DNA of 64,000 bases from positions 558,001-622,000 of the forward strand of contig BDSL01000058.1 in the NCBI GenBank assembly GCA_003116995.1. Direction: 5' to 3'. This DNA is from Yamagishiella unicocca (taxonomy: Eukaryota > Chlorophyta > Chlorophyceae > Chlamydomonadales > Volvocaceae). The notes beneath the pieces are model-generated. The model was not told where the DNA came from and ran no database searches. It saw only the letters and a list, made by a program, of their open reading frames with translations. Within the stretch, counting starts at the first letter, position 1, and every line of letters begins with the position of its first letter. Positions 1 through 19,700 of this stretch are shown here, in pieces. Both the position numbers and the translations under genes were made by a program.

Positions 1-2786
1 CGGCGGCCGGGGAGGTGGGGCGGGCGTAGGTAGAACTGATGGGGCCCCAAGCCTGCAAAGTGTATGTTGTGACGAGTTGGCGTTCAGGGTTATGAGGTAT
101 TAGGCAGATAGTGGGAGTAGGAGGAGAGAGCCCCGTTCATTGCGTTGGTGTGCTGACATGTACGCACGGCTGCCAGGTGGTTACGTGTGCGACCGGTGCC
201 ATGATACATGGAAAGGCCGCATAGACGGTTCGGATTCATTGCTTATCCATGTGGATTGCTTCCGGCGCGGCCAGCCTATTGGTACGGCCCCCGGGACGCT
301 TCCTTAGACAGTACATGGCAACACGGAGTTCCGATTGCCATGGTGACTCTCGCCCTTAATCCGTTTGTGTTGTTTGGCCGTGCTCCGTAGGGGATCTTGC
401 TCAGAGTGCTGACAGCTCGTCAGCGCTAATCAGGCTGGCTGGTGGGCCGCTGTTGGTGACATTGTCCTGGGAGTCAGTACTCTGCGGCTTGACTGTACTT
501 GTATCCATGGTATTTGCGTTGCAGCTGTATGTCGTGCGGTAAGGTCTGCGCGGTTGGTGGGTTATTACGTTGTTGTTCGCGCGGCAGTCAGTTCTGGCAC
601 TGTTGAACGTTGCGAGGGGGCGCGGGGGGTGAGGAAAGCCCGTGGGCGGTGATAACGAAGATGTCTAGATTAGCTGTACGCATGGGCATGAGCAGGGGGA
701 TGCGAGTGCTGGGGTAGAGCAGGCAGACAGGGCCCACTGCCAGCCCTGCGGCTCATCCGATCACGTGATTGGAAGCCGCCGGTCAATCCCCCATCATCTA
801 CTTAGGGCAGCCTCGAAGGAACGACCGTAACCCTTGTACATGCGACCAGTTCCGCTGCCAGGGCGCTCGGTCATGTCGTTAGAAAGGTGGTTGCAAGCTT
901 GGAACACGTTTGCGGTGCAGGCAGGCCTAGACATGCCCTGCCTGGACCCTGCCTGCATTATCCGAGTAGCCTCTCCAGTCCTACAGCCTGATTACCTTCT
1001 CAAGCTCATCCACAGCAAGCTAACATGTCCTCAGCTAACGAAGTGCGAGGCCACACCTCCGTTATCCACCCAGCCGTACACGGGGTTTCCATGCAACCCC
1101 CACCCCCCCGCCCGCCCGCCCAGACACATGGGGCCCTGTGGTTGGTACGACGCGCGTCGCCCACGTGCTGCCGCCGCGACGCCATGCCACGTGGCGCCCG
1201 CCGTACAGCAGAAAGCCGCGGCTCCGAGCAGCTCCCGAGCCAAGAAGCTACAGCCGGCGCACGTGTCACCGCTGCTCCCACAACACGAGCATCTCGAGGA
1301 CGAATCCCCCCCACCCCAGGCCGCGTTGCCGCTGCTCCGCGCGCAACACATTCAGGCTCACATGCACCCGCGCACCGGACGCCTCCGAGCCTTGGTCACC
1401 CCACACCCACTGCTCCCTGGGCAGCCTCCCCGTGCGGCCCGAGCGGAGCCGCCAAGCTTGCGCGCTGGTCTCATACCTCCGAAACCAAGGCCGGGCACTG
1501 GCCCCTTACCCACACACGGACTGCAGCTCGCTCTGGCGTCCCCAAACTTCAAGCGGTGCTCGCCCGGCCGCCGCCACTGCACGGCCCCCCCCGCACCGCC
1601 GACGAGGATGTTGGCAGTAGGCCACAAACACATCACCGACCCTGCAGCGCATCCCGGCTCCCTGCACTCGCTGGTCACGCAAATTGCGCGTGCCTCCCCG
1701 CCACGTCAGCAGGACCGAGTCCCGGTACACTACACAAATAGCAGACAGAAGAATATAGGTAGGTGCGGCGACGGTACACCTCGACCGGCTCCCTCATTCT
1801 TGGGGGGGTCTTCCTTGCAGCCTCCTCGTCCTTGGGGGTCTTCCTTGCAGCCCCCTCATCTGTGCTTCATCAAACGCCACACGTCAGCCACCGGCGCGGC
1901 GCTTCAGCCGCACCACTCGCCAGCCAGTCTCCGGCGACAAAAAATTATACACACGAAAAGAGGCACTCGCGGCGCGGGAAAATACACGGCACGACACGCC
2001 GCGCGACTGGCAGAGCGACATGGTCGCCCGTCCTTGCACATGTGCAACAGCTGACGTGGCAGGCAGGAGGGAGCATCGATCCCTGCCACGCGCGTGCTGT
2101 CTCTGCCCACGGCCCTTGCACATCATGGGTATGATCCTACGAACCTGGAAGCAAAAACTGCGAGCCTGCATAGCCATCGGCCAGTCCGCCGATGGCCCCC
2201 CCCCCTGGCGCCCCGGCCGCCGCCCCGCCCCGTCCTCACACACGCTACGTCTCATTCGATCGCGGCTCCCTCACCCAGTCTTCACAACGTGAGTGCTGCC
2301 TAGTGCCTACCCACGGGTCACCCTCTGGCTTCGCCTCTGGGCTCTGCTCCTCGCACCTCTTCTGTCCTCTCACTCCTCCCTCCGCTCCTTCCCAGCCCCG
2401 ACTCCAGCAACAGGCTCGCCTCCGGGCCTCTCTCCCTTCACTTCCTCGCGCACGCGGCTGCCCCGGGAGCCCCGCACCGCCACCGCCACCTTACGGGACA
2501 CCTCACGCTGTTGTTCGCGAGACATCTCACGCTGTTGTTCGCGAGACACCTCACGCTGTTGTTCGCGAGACACCTCACGCTGTTGTTCGCGACACATCTC
2601 ACGCTGTTGTTCGCGAGACACCTCACGCTGTTGTTCGCGAGACACCTCACGCTGTTGTTCGCGACACATCTCACGCTGTTGTTCGCGCTCGCGGCCACGA
2701 CACGTCATGCTTTTTACCGCGCCCGCAACTCGCGGCGTCCGGCCCCGTACGCCCCTGAGCCCTAGCTTGCTGGCTCGCAAAGGAGT
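1..2786. other. No convincing gene; includes a minisatellite
   Basis: Several long open frames exist, for example 834-2054 on the plus strand, but their translations are Pro/Arg/Ala-rich and overlap in several frames, as expected of GC-rich noncoding DNA. No conserved motif was recognised. The stretch lies downstream of the malic enzyme stop codon at 2787, so part of it is probably that gene's 3' untranslated region. No TGTAA signal on the minus strand was found close to the stop. Confidence 0.5.
2497..2688. repeat. 24-bp minisatellite, 8 copies
   Basis: Eight head-to-tail 24-bp units (consensus GACACCTCACGCTGTTGTTC followed by GCGA) with only C/T and G/C variants between units. The length is a multiple of three, so every frame is open across it, which explains the repetitive Cys/Ser-Arg ORFs here. 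It lies about 100 bp beyond the malic enzyme stop codon. Confidence 0.95.
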
Positions 2787-10389
<7,603 letters not shown>

Positions 10390-10779
10390 GAAGATTTTGG
10401 TATTGCTACCTGCCAAAGTGATTTCGTTTTGCAGAGTCTGCGCAATGCACAGTGTGAGTACACAGAACAAGGAGGCGTGGGAAAGCTGCCAGCGACAGCA
10501 CAGGATGTGCTCTGTGCTTATCAAAAAACCACGCTGGTCTAAAATTACAGGCAGTGCCTCAGGCAATGCTTCCAATTCAGTTGAGTACGAAGCCGTACGC
10601 CTTCTAGCCTTGACCGCCTCAGTGTCGCGCTTTCGGACTGGTACCGAGTTGTACATACAGTGTGATGCCAGGTATTTATAGTCCTTTGACCTGCATGGAG
10701 ACCTTCCTAAACTCTAAAGCGTGAAGGTTTGTCTAAAGCTTTGTTTGCAACTCCCGAAAGCACCTTATAAGTCACCATT
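10390..10779. promoter_or_regulatory. Divergent promoter, malic enzyme / IFT139
   Basis: Only about 390 bp separate the proposed start codons of two head-to-head genes. A TATA-like TATAAATA reads on the minus strand at 10680-10673, about 285 bp upstream of the malic enzyme ATG. On the IFT139 side a TTATAA at 10765-10770 lies too close to the ATG (10780) to be a TATA box. The interval is visibly more AT-rich than the exons. Confidence 0.5.
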
Positions 10780-13700
10780 ATGGCAGACAGAGTGTTAGCA
10801 CTCGTCCATTACTACGCCCGCGAAGGGTACTTTAGACATGTACAGACCGTCTGCAATGAAGTGCTCAAGAAGCGGCCTGGGGACCCTGTGCTTACCTTCT
10901 GGAGGTCATATGGCCTTCTCATGGAAGGCAGTACAGCGGAGGTAAGTCACGTCTGAACTTGTCGCGGCCTGCTGTGTGAAGTCGCGGCCCAGTCTACACA
11001 CATGCAGCACGGACCCCTCAGCTTCCAAGCCGATACTGCTGCAGGCTATGCGCGACCTGGGAACCATTGAAGGCAACCAGGACCTGGATATAGCAGTCGC
11101 GGCAGCCCAGTTGATAGGGCACGAAGCGGCCAAGGTGCCGGACCATGACGCTATCATCGACCTGCAGACGAAGCTGGAGGTGGGTTGCGCGCTGCCAGTT
11201 TTCCACCTTAGCCTCGAAGCTAAGCGCTTGCCGCATGTCGTGTGGGGAAGGTTGTGCCGTTGGCGCCGGGTAAGCGAGACCCGGGGGAGGGGTGTGGGAA
11301 CGCGCAGAGTCTGTCCCTGAGATTTCAGACGGTTCCAGGTAAGCGCCTGTCAACGCATTCGCATCCTCACGCTCAATCTGATCAATTGGACCGCTCTAAA
11401 GCGCGTCAGGGCTTTTAGGGCACGCTGTTGTGCCCGCGCAGCGGCACGGTATGGCGGGAAACTAAGGACCAGTGGGTAATCCGCAGCGTGCGAGGCCGCC
11501 CAACCAGCCGGCCTCCTGCTGCCACCACCTGGACACACGCTCCCTTGAATCTGCGATCGCGACACCACACCCAAACGCCCGGGGGCAGTGGGCGCTTTGG
11601 GTTGTCCACGAAGCAGCTTCGCCTCCAAATGGTCAGCCGTTACGAGCTGGGTTTGAGCGTTACCAGCTGGGTTTGAGCAGCTGGCCCCCGCAGGCATAGT
11701 CTGAAAAGCACTCGGAGAGTACTCCTCGCGGCCTCGCCATGTTGTCGTACACGCCCACTGGACGTGCGGTCCTCGCCGGCCCCCCACTTGGCCCCGCTCG
11801 AGCTTGCATGCAGCTGCAGCACCCCACAGCTGTGGCACCGCACACACAGATGGTGGCCAATACGCCAAGCGTGGCATTTGCACAGTCTGGGGCTGGGGAC
11901 GGTCACAGTCTGGGGCTGGGGACGGTCACAGTCTGGGGCTGGGGACGGTCACAGCTGCTTTGTGGGGGGCGCCAGCCTCATGAAGGGCTTTTCGCACGGG
12001 GGAATGGGGCTGGTGCAGCAGGCGGCCCGGGTATGGTCCAGGGGTGGCAGTTCAAGGAGGCGGGTTTGCAAGGAACGAGCACGTCGTGGCGTCAATTGGG
12101 CCGGGACCGTCATGCCATGTGACGGCGCCCCGCGCACCTCACCTCCGGTGCTTTCAGCCCCCCCCATTCACCCCACACGGCACAAACAAACACACAAGCA
12201 CCATTTCACCAGCCTCCACCATTCACTGCCGAACGTCGCACCTGGAAGTCCCATTTAGGTGCACCCTGCGCTGCGTGCGCGCCGAGATGTTGGAATCCTT
12301 GTTTCCGACAACCCACACCTCCCACATGGGCATTGGCTCCAAAGCCAGGCCGGGCAGGACACTTTGAACCGGGGGGACCTCAAAACGAGCACACCGTGGC
12401 CTCAATCGCCGACTGCCCGCCTGCTTCTGCTGGGCCTCGCGCTCGTCTTGCTCGGCCGCGCCATGTGTCGCTTCGTTGACCCCCCACCCATCCTAGTCCA
12501 CGGGCTTTCCTCACCTCGCCTCCCCCCCGCCCTCCGCCTTGCTCCGCCCGCCGGCCCTGCCGCCACCCAGATGGAGGAGCGCACCGCCGCCGACACGCCC
12601 TGCCTGCACCTGGCGTCCTTCTACCTGTACACCAAGAGCAAGGAGCGCGCGCGCGGCCTGGTGGAGCGGGTGCTGCGGAGCCAGCCGGACCACTTGCACG
12701 CGCAGGTGCGGCTGTGCCTGGGGCGCAAGCTGGGGCAGGGCTTGCGCCGGGGGTTACATAGAAGGACCGTAGACTCGACATGGGAATTGAAGTGGGCGCC
12801 GGGTGGGGGTGCGGTGAGGCGGAAGGGAGGCGGCCGGGACGGAGGAGGGCGCGTAAAGAGGGTGATGGCAGTATCCCTTCCGGGTCGCAGGGCGGACCGT
12901 GTCCCTTCTGGCCAGCGGTACGGGGAGGTCATGTCGCGACGCCCCTCTCCGGCCCTTCTCGCTTGCACTTCCCCTGACCCTGCTGCCCCCGGGCCCCTTG
13001 ACCCTGCTCCCCTGCTGCCCCTTCCCATGACCCTGCTCCCCTGCTGCCCCCGGGCCCCTTGACCCTGCTCCCCTGCTGCCCCTTCCCATGACCCTGCTCC
13101 CCTGCTGCCCCTTCCCATGACCTTGCTCCCCTGCTGCCCCCGGGCCCCTTGACCCTGCTCCCCCGCTGCCCCCTGGATCCCCGCACCTGGACAGGTGCTC
13201 CTGGGTTGGATCATCATCAGCCAGCAGCAGGACGACGAATACGACATGCTGTTCGACGAGAGCGAGCTGGACGAGGCGTACACCCACTTCGAGCAGGCCG
13301 TCGAGCAGGACCACAACGACCTACAGGTGGGCGCGGGGTGGGGGAAGGGGGCCCGACAGGGGGCGGCAGTGTGTGTGTGTGTGTGTGTGGCGAAGAAACA
13401 TGTATGGACGACATGGGGGGCGGCGGGTTGCAGCGAGGCGCACATTGCGTGCGCCGGTGGGTTACCGGTGGGTTGCCGGACTGCCGGCGTGTATGGGGCG
13501 GCAACACGTGGGTGGGTTGTAACCCGGTGCCGTACCCCAACGAAGTCCGCATGCACGATCAAAGGTGCATCCTCCATCCTATCTCCGTTTCGTCCTCCTC
13601 TTGATCATCCCGATCCTGATCCCGATCCTGGTCCTGATCATCCCGCCAGGCCCTTCTGGGCAAGGCCAAGATCTTGGAGCTCAAGAAGCAGATGGGCCCA

Positions 13701-16700
13701 GCCGTGGACGTGCTGGCGGAGATCAACGTGCGCTTCGGCTGGTTCGTGCCGGCGCTGGTGGAGAAGATGCGGCTGCTGATGGCGCTGGGCGACTGGGAGC
13801 AGGTCACGGAGACGCTGCAGCGGGTGCTGGCGGCGGACGCGCAGAACATCATGGCGCAGGCGTGGGCATGTGAGCGCGGGCCGGCGAGCAGCAACGGGGC
13901 AGGGTCGGCGGGGGGTAGAGCAAAAAGCAAAAATCAGCGGATCGACGAAGAAGAAAGAGGAGGAGGCTTTACTAGTGTGGTTGCGGGTTGCATGCTGGAG
14001 TACTTGGGCGGGCTGCCGAGAGCTGGGCGCCCGGTCCGGTCCCATTGGGCGGGGGGCGTGTGCGTCGAGACGAGGGGCGCGGGCAGCGGCGGTAGGTGGG
14101 GGTGTTGGGGTGTGTGACGACAGACTCGGCGATGCGATGTCAGTGCTGCGATGCTCGGCCTCGACGGATGAAGTCCATACCTCGCCGGTGAAGCCCTGCG
14201 TCCCCCACCCATCCTTGCCGCGCCAGCTAGCTTCGCCGCCGGCTATTTTCTGCCCTCCCTTCTCCTCTCCTATGTCGTGTAACCGGGTCTTCTCTCCCCC
14301 CTCCCCCCCCCACGGGTCTTCTCTCCCACCCACCCCCACGGGTCTTCTCTCCCCCTCCCCCTCCCCCGTGCTGCCCCGCAGGCATGATCTCGCTGACTCG
14401 CGAGGGCAACAACAAGCAGGCCGCCAAGCAGCTGCAGGACCTGTTCGCCGCCATGAACCGCCAGGAGCCCAAGAACGCGGAGCTGTTCTACAAGATCGTG
14501 AGTGCGCGGCCACACGGATGGACGGGGCAGGCGGCGGGGCAGGGCTGGGGAGTGCCTCCCGGGGGTGCTGGGTCTCGGAGCGGGTGGGGTGTGGGAGCGG
14601 AGCCAGGGCGGTGCGGAAGCTCGAGGTGCCGCAAGATTACGGTAACACGGACGCTGCGTGGGTGGGTTGGGGGGCGGGACGGGACGGGGGCGGAGGGGGT
14701 TTGTTACTCCCCACGTGGACCGTGTGTGTTGGATGGAGTATCGCTTCGGAAGGCCACAGTTGATATGGTGCTTGAGCCGTGTGTATTTGTACCCGCCGCC
14801 CGACGCGTGATTCCCCTTACACTGACCCCTCCCTCCCACTCCGCCGCCCTCCCCCCCCTTCCTTTCGTCTCGCCGTAGCCGCTATAGCTTAGCCGCCAAA
14901 GGTCATATCACGATCTTCGGCTTTAATATCCCCAACCCAGTTCTCCAGCATGCATCTCAAAACTTCTGTTTTAAACGGTTTTTTTCGGGCATCCACGGGT
15001 CTCCCTCGAACCCCCCCCCTTCCGCAGGCCAAGCCGTTCGCACGGCTGGCGTGCAGCGACACCACCATCCTGGGTATCACGTACCTGATGGCGGACAGGG
15101 CGGCGCAGATCAAGCCGGACCATGCGCCTTACGTGAGTTGGGGACAAGCAGACGAAATCCGTGAGCTGTGAAACAAACAGAGGAGTTGGGGCTGAGGGGG
15201 AGGGGAGGGGAAAGGGCCAAATGCGGGGCTGGCTGGCGTGGGGTTCGTCTGGCAGGGCGGGGGCAGCCTGGCAGGGCGGCTCTGGGGCACTGGTGTCCAT
15301 GGATCCGGGCGGCGGGGCGGAGAGGGCTGCGATGAAACCAGTTGGGAGGGTTTCTGAGGAAAGCCCGTGACTGAGGAAGCCCTCCGTTGGGACTTGGGAG
15401 GGAGGAAGGGGTGCAGCACGAGGTGAATAGGCGGCGGTCCAACAACCCCTCACTCACTCCTTTCGCATTTGTACACACACGCGCAACGCCCTCTCGTATA
15501 AAGCTCCGAAACCATGATGCCGTCAACCGCTTGACTCCTGTCCCACCCGAAGCGCGCCGTGGCGCTCTTGCGTCTCCTTCAATCCTTTAGCACGGCTTCA
15601 AGCTCGGCCCCGGACACCGCCCTCGCGCCGCCCTCCCGCCCGCCTGCCGCAGGTGGTTGAGGCCGCCTGCCAGAAGCTGCTGATGGAGGAGACCACCAAC
15701 GCGGTGGAGCGCTTCTCGCAGGCCCTGCAGCTGGACGAGCTGAACCTGGAGGCCAACGCGGGGTCGCTGGAGGCGCAGATCATCAGCGGCGAGCTGGAGG
15801 AGGCGGCTGGACAGGTGCGGGTGGAGGGGGTGGTCGTGCCTGCCTGGCTCTGGCGCCGATACGACCCGAATGCGTCGACACGACACGTCACGCTTGCGCG
15901 TGTTAAGTTTCCCCGACTCCGCTTCAAAAGCAAACAAACGCCTGCTGATGCCCGCGTGATGTCCACGCCTCCTGCGTGATTTGCCAATCTACAGCCCAAT
16001 CGCGACACGCCACAAGCAAAATCCCGCAGCTAGCTTTGTGTGTGGCGGTGCTGGTGGCGGTGGTGGTGGTGGTGGTGGTGGTGGTGGTGGTGGTGGTGTG
16101 CTCCATGGTATTACCCGAGCACCGGCTGCTCCGAAACCGCGCCCGCAGATCCTGTTCCTAGAGGAGATGATCGCCAACAGCGGCGGCAGCAGGCGCCGCC
16201 GCGGCGGCGGCGGCGACATGGACGACGACCCGGACATGGCCGACCCCATCACCGGCTCCAACTCCGACAACCCCACCGTGCTGTACCTCAAGGGGCTGCT
16301 GGCCTGGAAGCAGAACAGCACCTCCGAGGGGTTGGGACTGCTGGAGAGGTCCATCGCCGCGCTGTTCAACTCGGCATCCGAGCACTCGGGGCCCTCCCTG
16401 GAGCTGTACTCGGTGCTCAACCCCGCGCGCATCACGCACGTGGTCCGGCTGCTGCTGCAGAGCATCGGAGGAGAGCCGCGCGCGCCCACAGAGGCGCCCT
16501 CGCCGCTGATCAGCAAGGTGCGCAGCTGAGGTCCGGGCCCCGGTCCCCCCACCCCTACGGGTCCGGGTTTCCTCTCGTACATCTCCCCCCTGGGGGGTGA
16601 GTTCCTTCCTCTCTACCCTCCCCCCTCCCTCCTCCGGGTTTCCGACCTACGGGTTTCCTCTCATACCCTCCCCCCCTCCACGACCATGCGCCACGGGTCT

Positions 16701-19700
16701 TCCTCGAAACCCCACAACCATGCGCCCTAATGGGCAGCAGCGGGAGATGAAGCAGCGGTGTATTAGCTCCTACGTGCCATGCCGCTCATAAGCCGTAATC
16801 GTAACCGCCTCCCCGCCAACTCCCCACCTCGCTCCTCCCTGCCCACCCTCCCCTCCCTCCTCTCCTTCTAAACGGTTTTTTCGGGCATCCACGGGTCTTC
16901 CTCGAACCTCCCCCTCCCCCTCCCTCCCCCCCCCACAGGTGACTCGCGCGCTGGACCTGCTGAACAAGCAGGCCCCCGCGCTGCTGGAGTCGGCGCTGCT
17001 GCACGCGCGTGCGCTCTACCTGAACGGCTCCCTGGACGCTGCGCTGCGCAAGGCGGGCGAGATCCTGCGCATGAACCCCGAGGAGTCGGGGGCGCACCTG
17101 CTCATATGCAGCGTCTACGTGGCGCAGGTGCGGGGGGGCTTGGGCCGGGTGGTCTCGGAGCATGTGTATGTGCGTGTGTGTGGGTGTGGGGGGGGGGGGG
17201 TAAGGGGGGGGAGTGTTCCGTGGGTCTGCTGCGTTCGCCCGACCTGACCTAAGCCCACGCTGAGATCTGCACTGGGATCCGCACTGGGATGCCTCCCCGT
17301 GCACGTGCTGCCCGCTGTTAGCTCGTTGGGGGAGGTCGTGCCTTGGCTTGTCGAAGCGACGCATACCCCTGGCTGCCCGCCCGCCCACCCACGGGTCTTC
17401 CTCGAACCCACCCACCCACCCACCCACACGACGCAACGCGGCGCGACACGACATGATGTGATGTGCTGCTCCGCCTGCTTGCTGTCCGCCCACGCAGGAC
17501 AAGCCCGACCTGGCCCTGAGCGCTCTGGACCAGGCGGTGAGCAGCAACTTCAGTGTGCGCGAGACGCCGCTCTACCACGTGGTGCAGTCCAAGGTGCTGG
17601 TGGCCAACAACAAGCTGGAGGACGCCAAGAGGGTGAGGAAGGGGGCGGAGTGGAGGGAGGGGCGGAGTCGAGGGAGGGAGGGGGGGAGGAGCTGCCGCTG
17701 CGCTCGTGCCTGCGTGCGGGTCGCCGGGTGCAAAACGCAGCTGAGCGGGTGCGAAACGTAACACCGGTAGAGGGAGCAAAACAGCCCTGTAGGGGGAGCA
17801 GGCCCGTGTCCGTCATCGCCGGGCCGGGCCCCGTTATTCCTTTGCCTCTCTGTGTTCCCACGACCCGCCAACATGTAGCCATACCTGCCATGCTAAATGC
17901 CACCACCTCCCCCTCTCCACCCAGATTCCTTCCTTCCTGTCGGCCCCCTCTTCCCCACCCCCCCAAAACGTTCCTGTCCTCATCGCGTCAACGGTTTTTA
18001 TGCCACCCCCCCAACACACCTCGCAGGTGCTCGAGTCCGCCATGAACCTGCCGGGCGTGCGCACCGCACTGACGGCGCAGCAGCGCGGCCGCCTGGGCCG
18101 CAAGGTTGTGGAGCCCACGCTGCACGAGCGCGCCACCATCTACCTGCTGCTGGCGGACGTGTTGGCGCGCATCTCCAAGATACCCGACGCGCCCGAGTCC
18201 AAGAAGGTGAGGGGGCGGGGAAGGGGGGACTGCGCGGGTCTCTGGAGGGGAGGGAGGGGGCCGTGGGGAGAGGTGTGGAGGAGGAAGGGCCGCGCAAATG
18301 CTTTGCCGCGCTTATCGTCACTCCGATCATCGCCTGGACCTCCCCCGCGCACTCCTCAACCTCCCCCCCCCGACGGTTTTTTCGGGCATCCACGGGTCTC
18401 CCTCGACCCCCCCGAGCCCTCAACCGCAGCCGCCGGTGCCGCGTCTGCCCTCCCTACAACGGCATCCTCCGCCGCGCTGCGATCGCACCCCCCTCCCAAC
18501 TCCCAACTCTCCAACTCTCCCAACCGCCAACCGCCAACCTCTCCCGCAGTACATCCAAGACGCGATCCGCGAGTTCGAGGGCACCAGCGAGGAGGTGCGC
18601 GTGACGGTGGCGGACTGCGAGCTGGCCATCGCGCGGGGGGACGTGGAGGGCGCGCTGAAGAAGCTGCGACGCATTCCCAAGGAGTCGCCGCACTACGTCA
18701 AGGCGCGAATGGCCATGGCCGACATCTACCTGCGGCACCGGAAAGACAAGACGGCGTACATCAAGTGCTACATGGACTTGGTGGTGGGTAGGGGTGGGGG
18801 TGGGGGTTTCGAGGAAGACCCCTGGATGCGAGGGAAAAACCGTTTGGAACAGACGTTTTGAGATGCATGCTGGAGAACTGGGTTGGGGATACTAAAGCCG
18901 ACTGGGGTGGGGGGAGGACGTCGGGAGTGCGCGGGTTGATGTGTGTTTAGGGTGGGGTGGGGGATGGGGCGGAGGTTCTGGTGGGGGTGGGTTTGGTGGG
19001 AGCAGGAGAGGTTGGGGTGGCTCGGGGTGCCGCCGCTCGTGCCCGTCTTCTCCGTCCCCACCCGTCGCCCCACACGTCTCCTCACCCACCTGTTTGGCTC
19101 CCCCCCCGTCGCCCCACCCGCCATCGTGGATTCGCGGATTCGCGGATTCTCTTGAAACCCGCCCCCCTCGCCCCCCCCCCTCGCCTCACAGGACCACTCC
19201 CAGGACTACGACAGCTACTGCATGCTGGGCGAGGCGTTCATGCAGATCCAGGAGCCGGAGAAGGCGGTGCGCGCCTTCGAGAGCGCCCTGGAGTTCAACC
19301 CCAAGGACGTGGACCTCATCACGCGGGTAGGAGCGCGGAAGGGGGCGGTGCGGACGACCAGCCGGGCTCGTCCAGACGTGTGCCTTGTGGTTTGCGTTTC
19401 CTGGCATAACGTAGCGGCCATTCGGCTGCGCCGCTGGGCAGCCCTAAAGCCCCCGGGGGCTGCCGATGCACCGCGGGGCGCCGCGCCCGCGCTCCCCCAC
19501 CCTGCTTGCCCCTGGTCACGTGGGCCCTCCCTGCTTTCCCCCGGTCACGTGGTCCCACCCGGCTTTCCCCTGGTCACGTGGGCCCTCCCAAGGGACACGG
19601 CGCCTCTCACCGCGGCCCGTCCCAACCACCGACTGCCCCCCCCCCTCCCCCCTCCCTCCCCCGCAGTGCGCTCGCGCCCTGGTGACCAGCCACGACTACC

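Noticed and set aside
834..2054. 406-residue plus-strand ORF
   Set aside because: Pro/Arg/His-rich with four overlapping frames equally open. No motif, no supporting splice pattern, and probably open by GC bias.
2497..2688. CRISPR-like array
   Set aside because: Units are directly adjacent with no spacers and the genome is eukaryotic, so this is an ordinary minisatellite.
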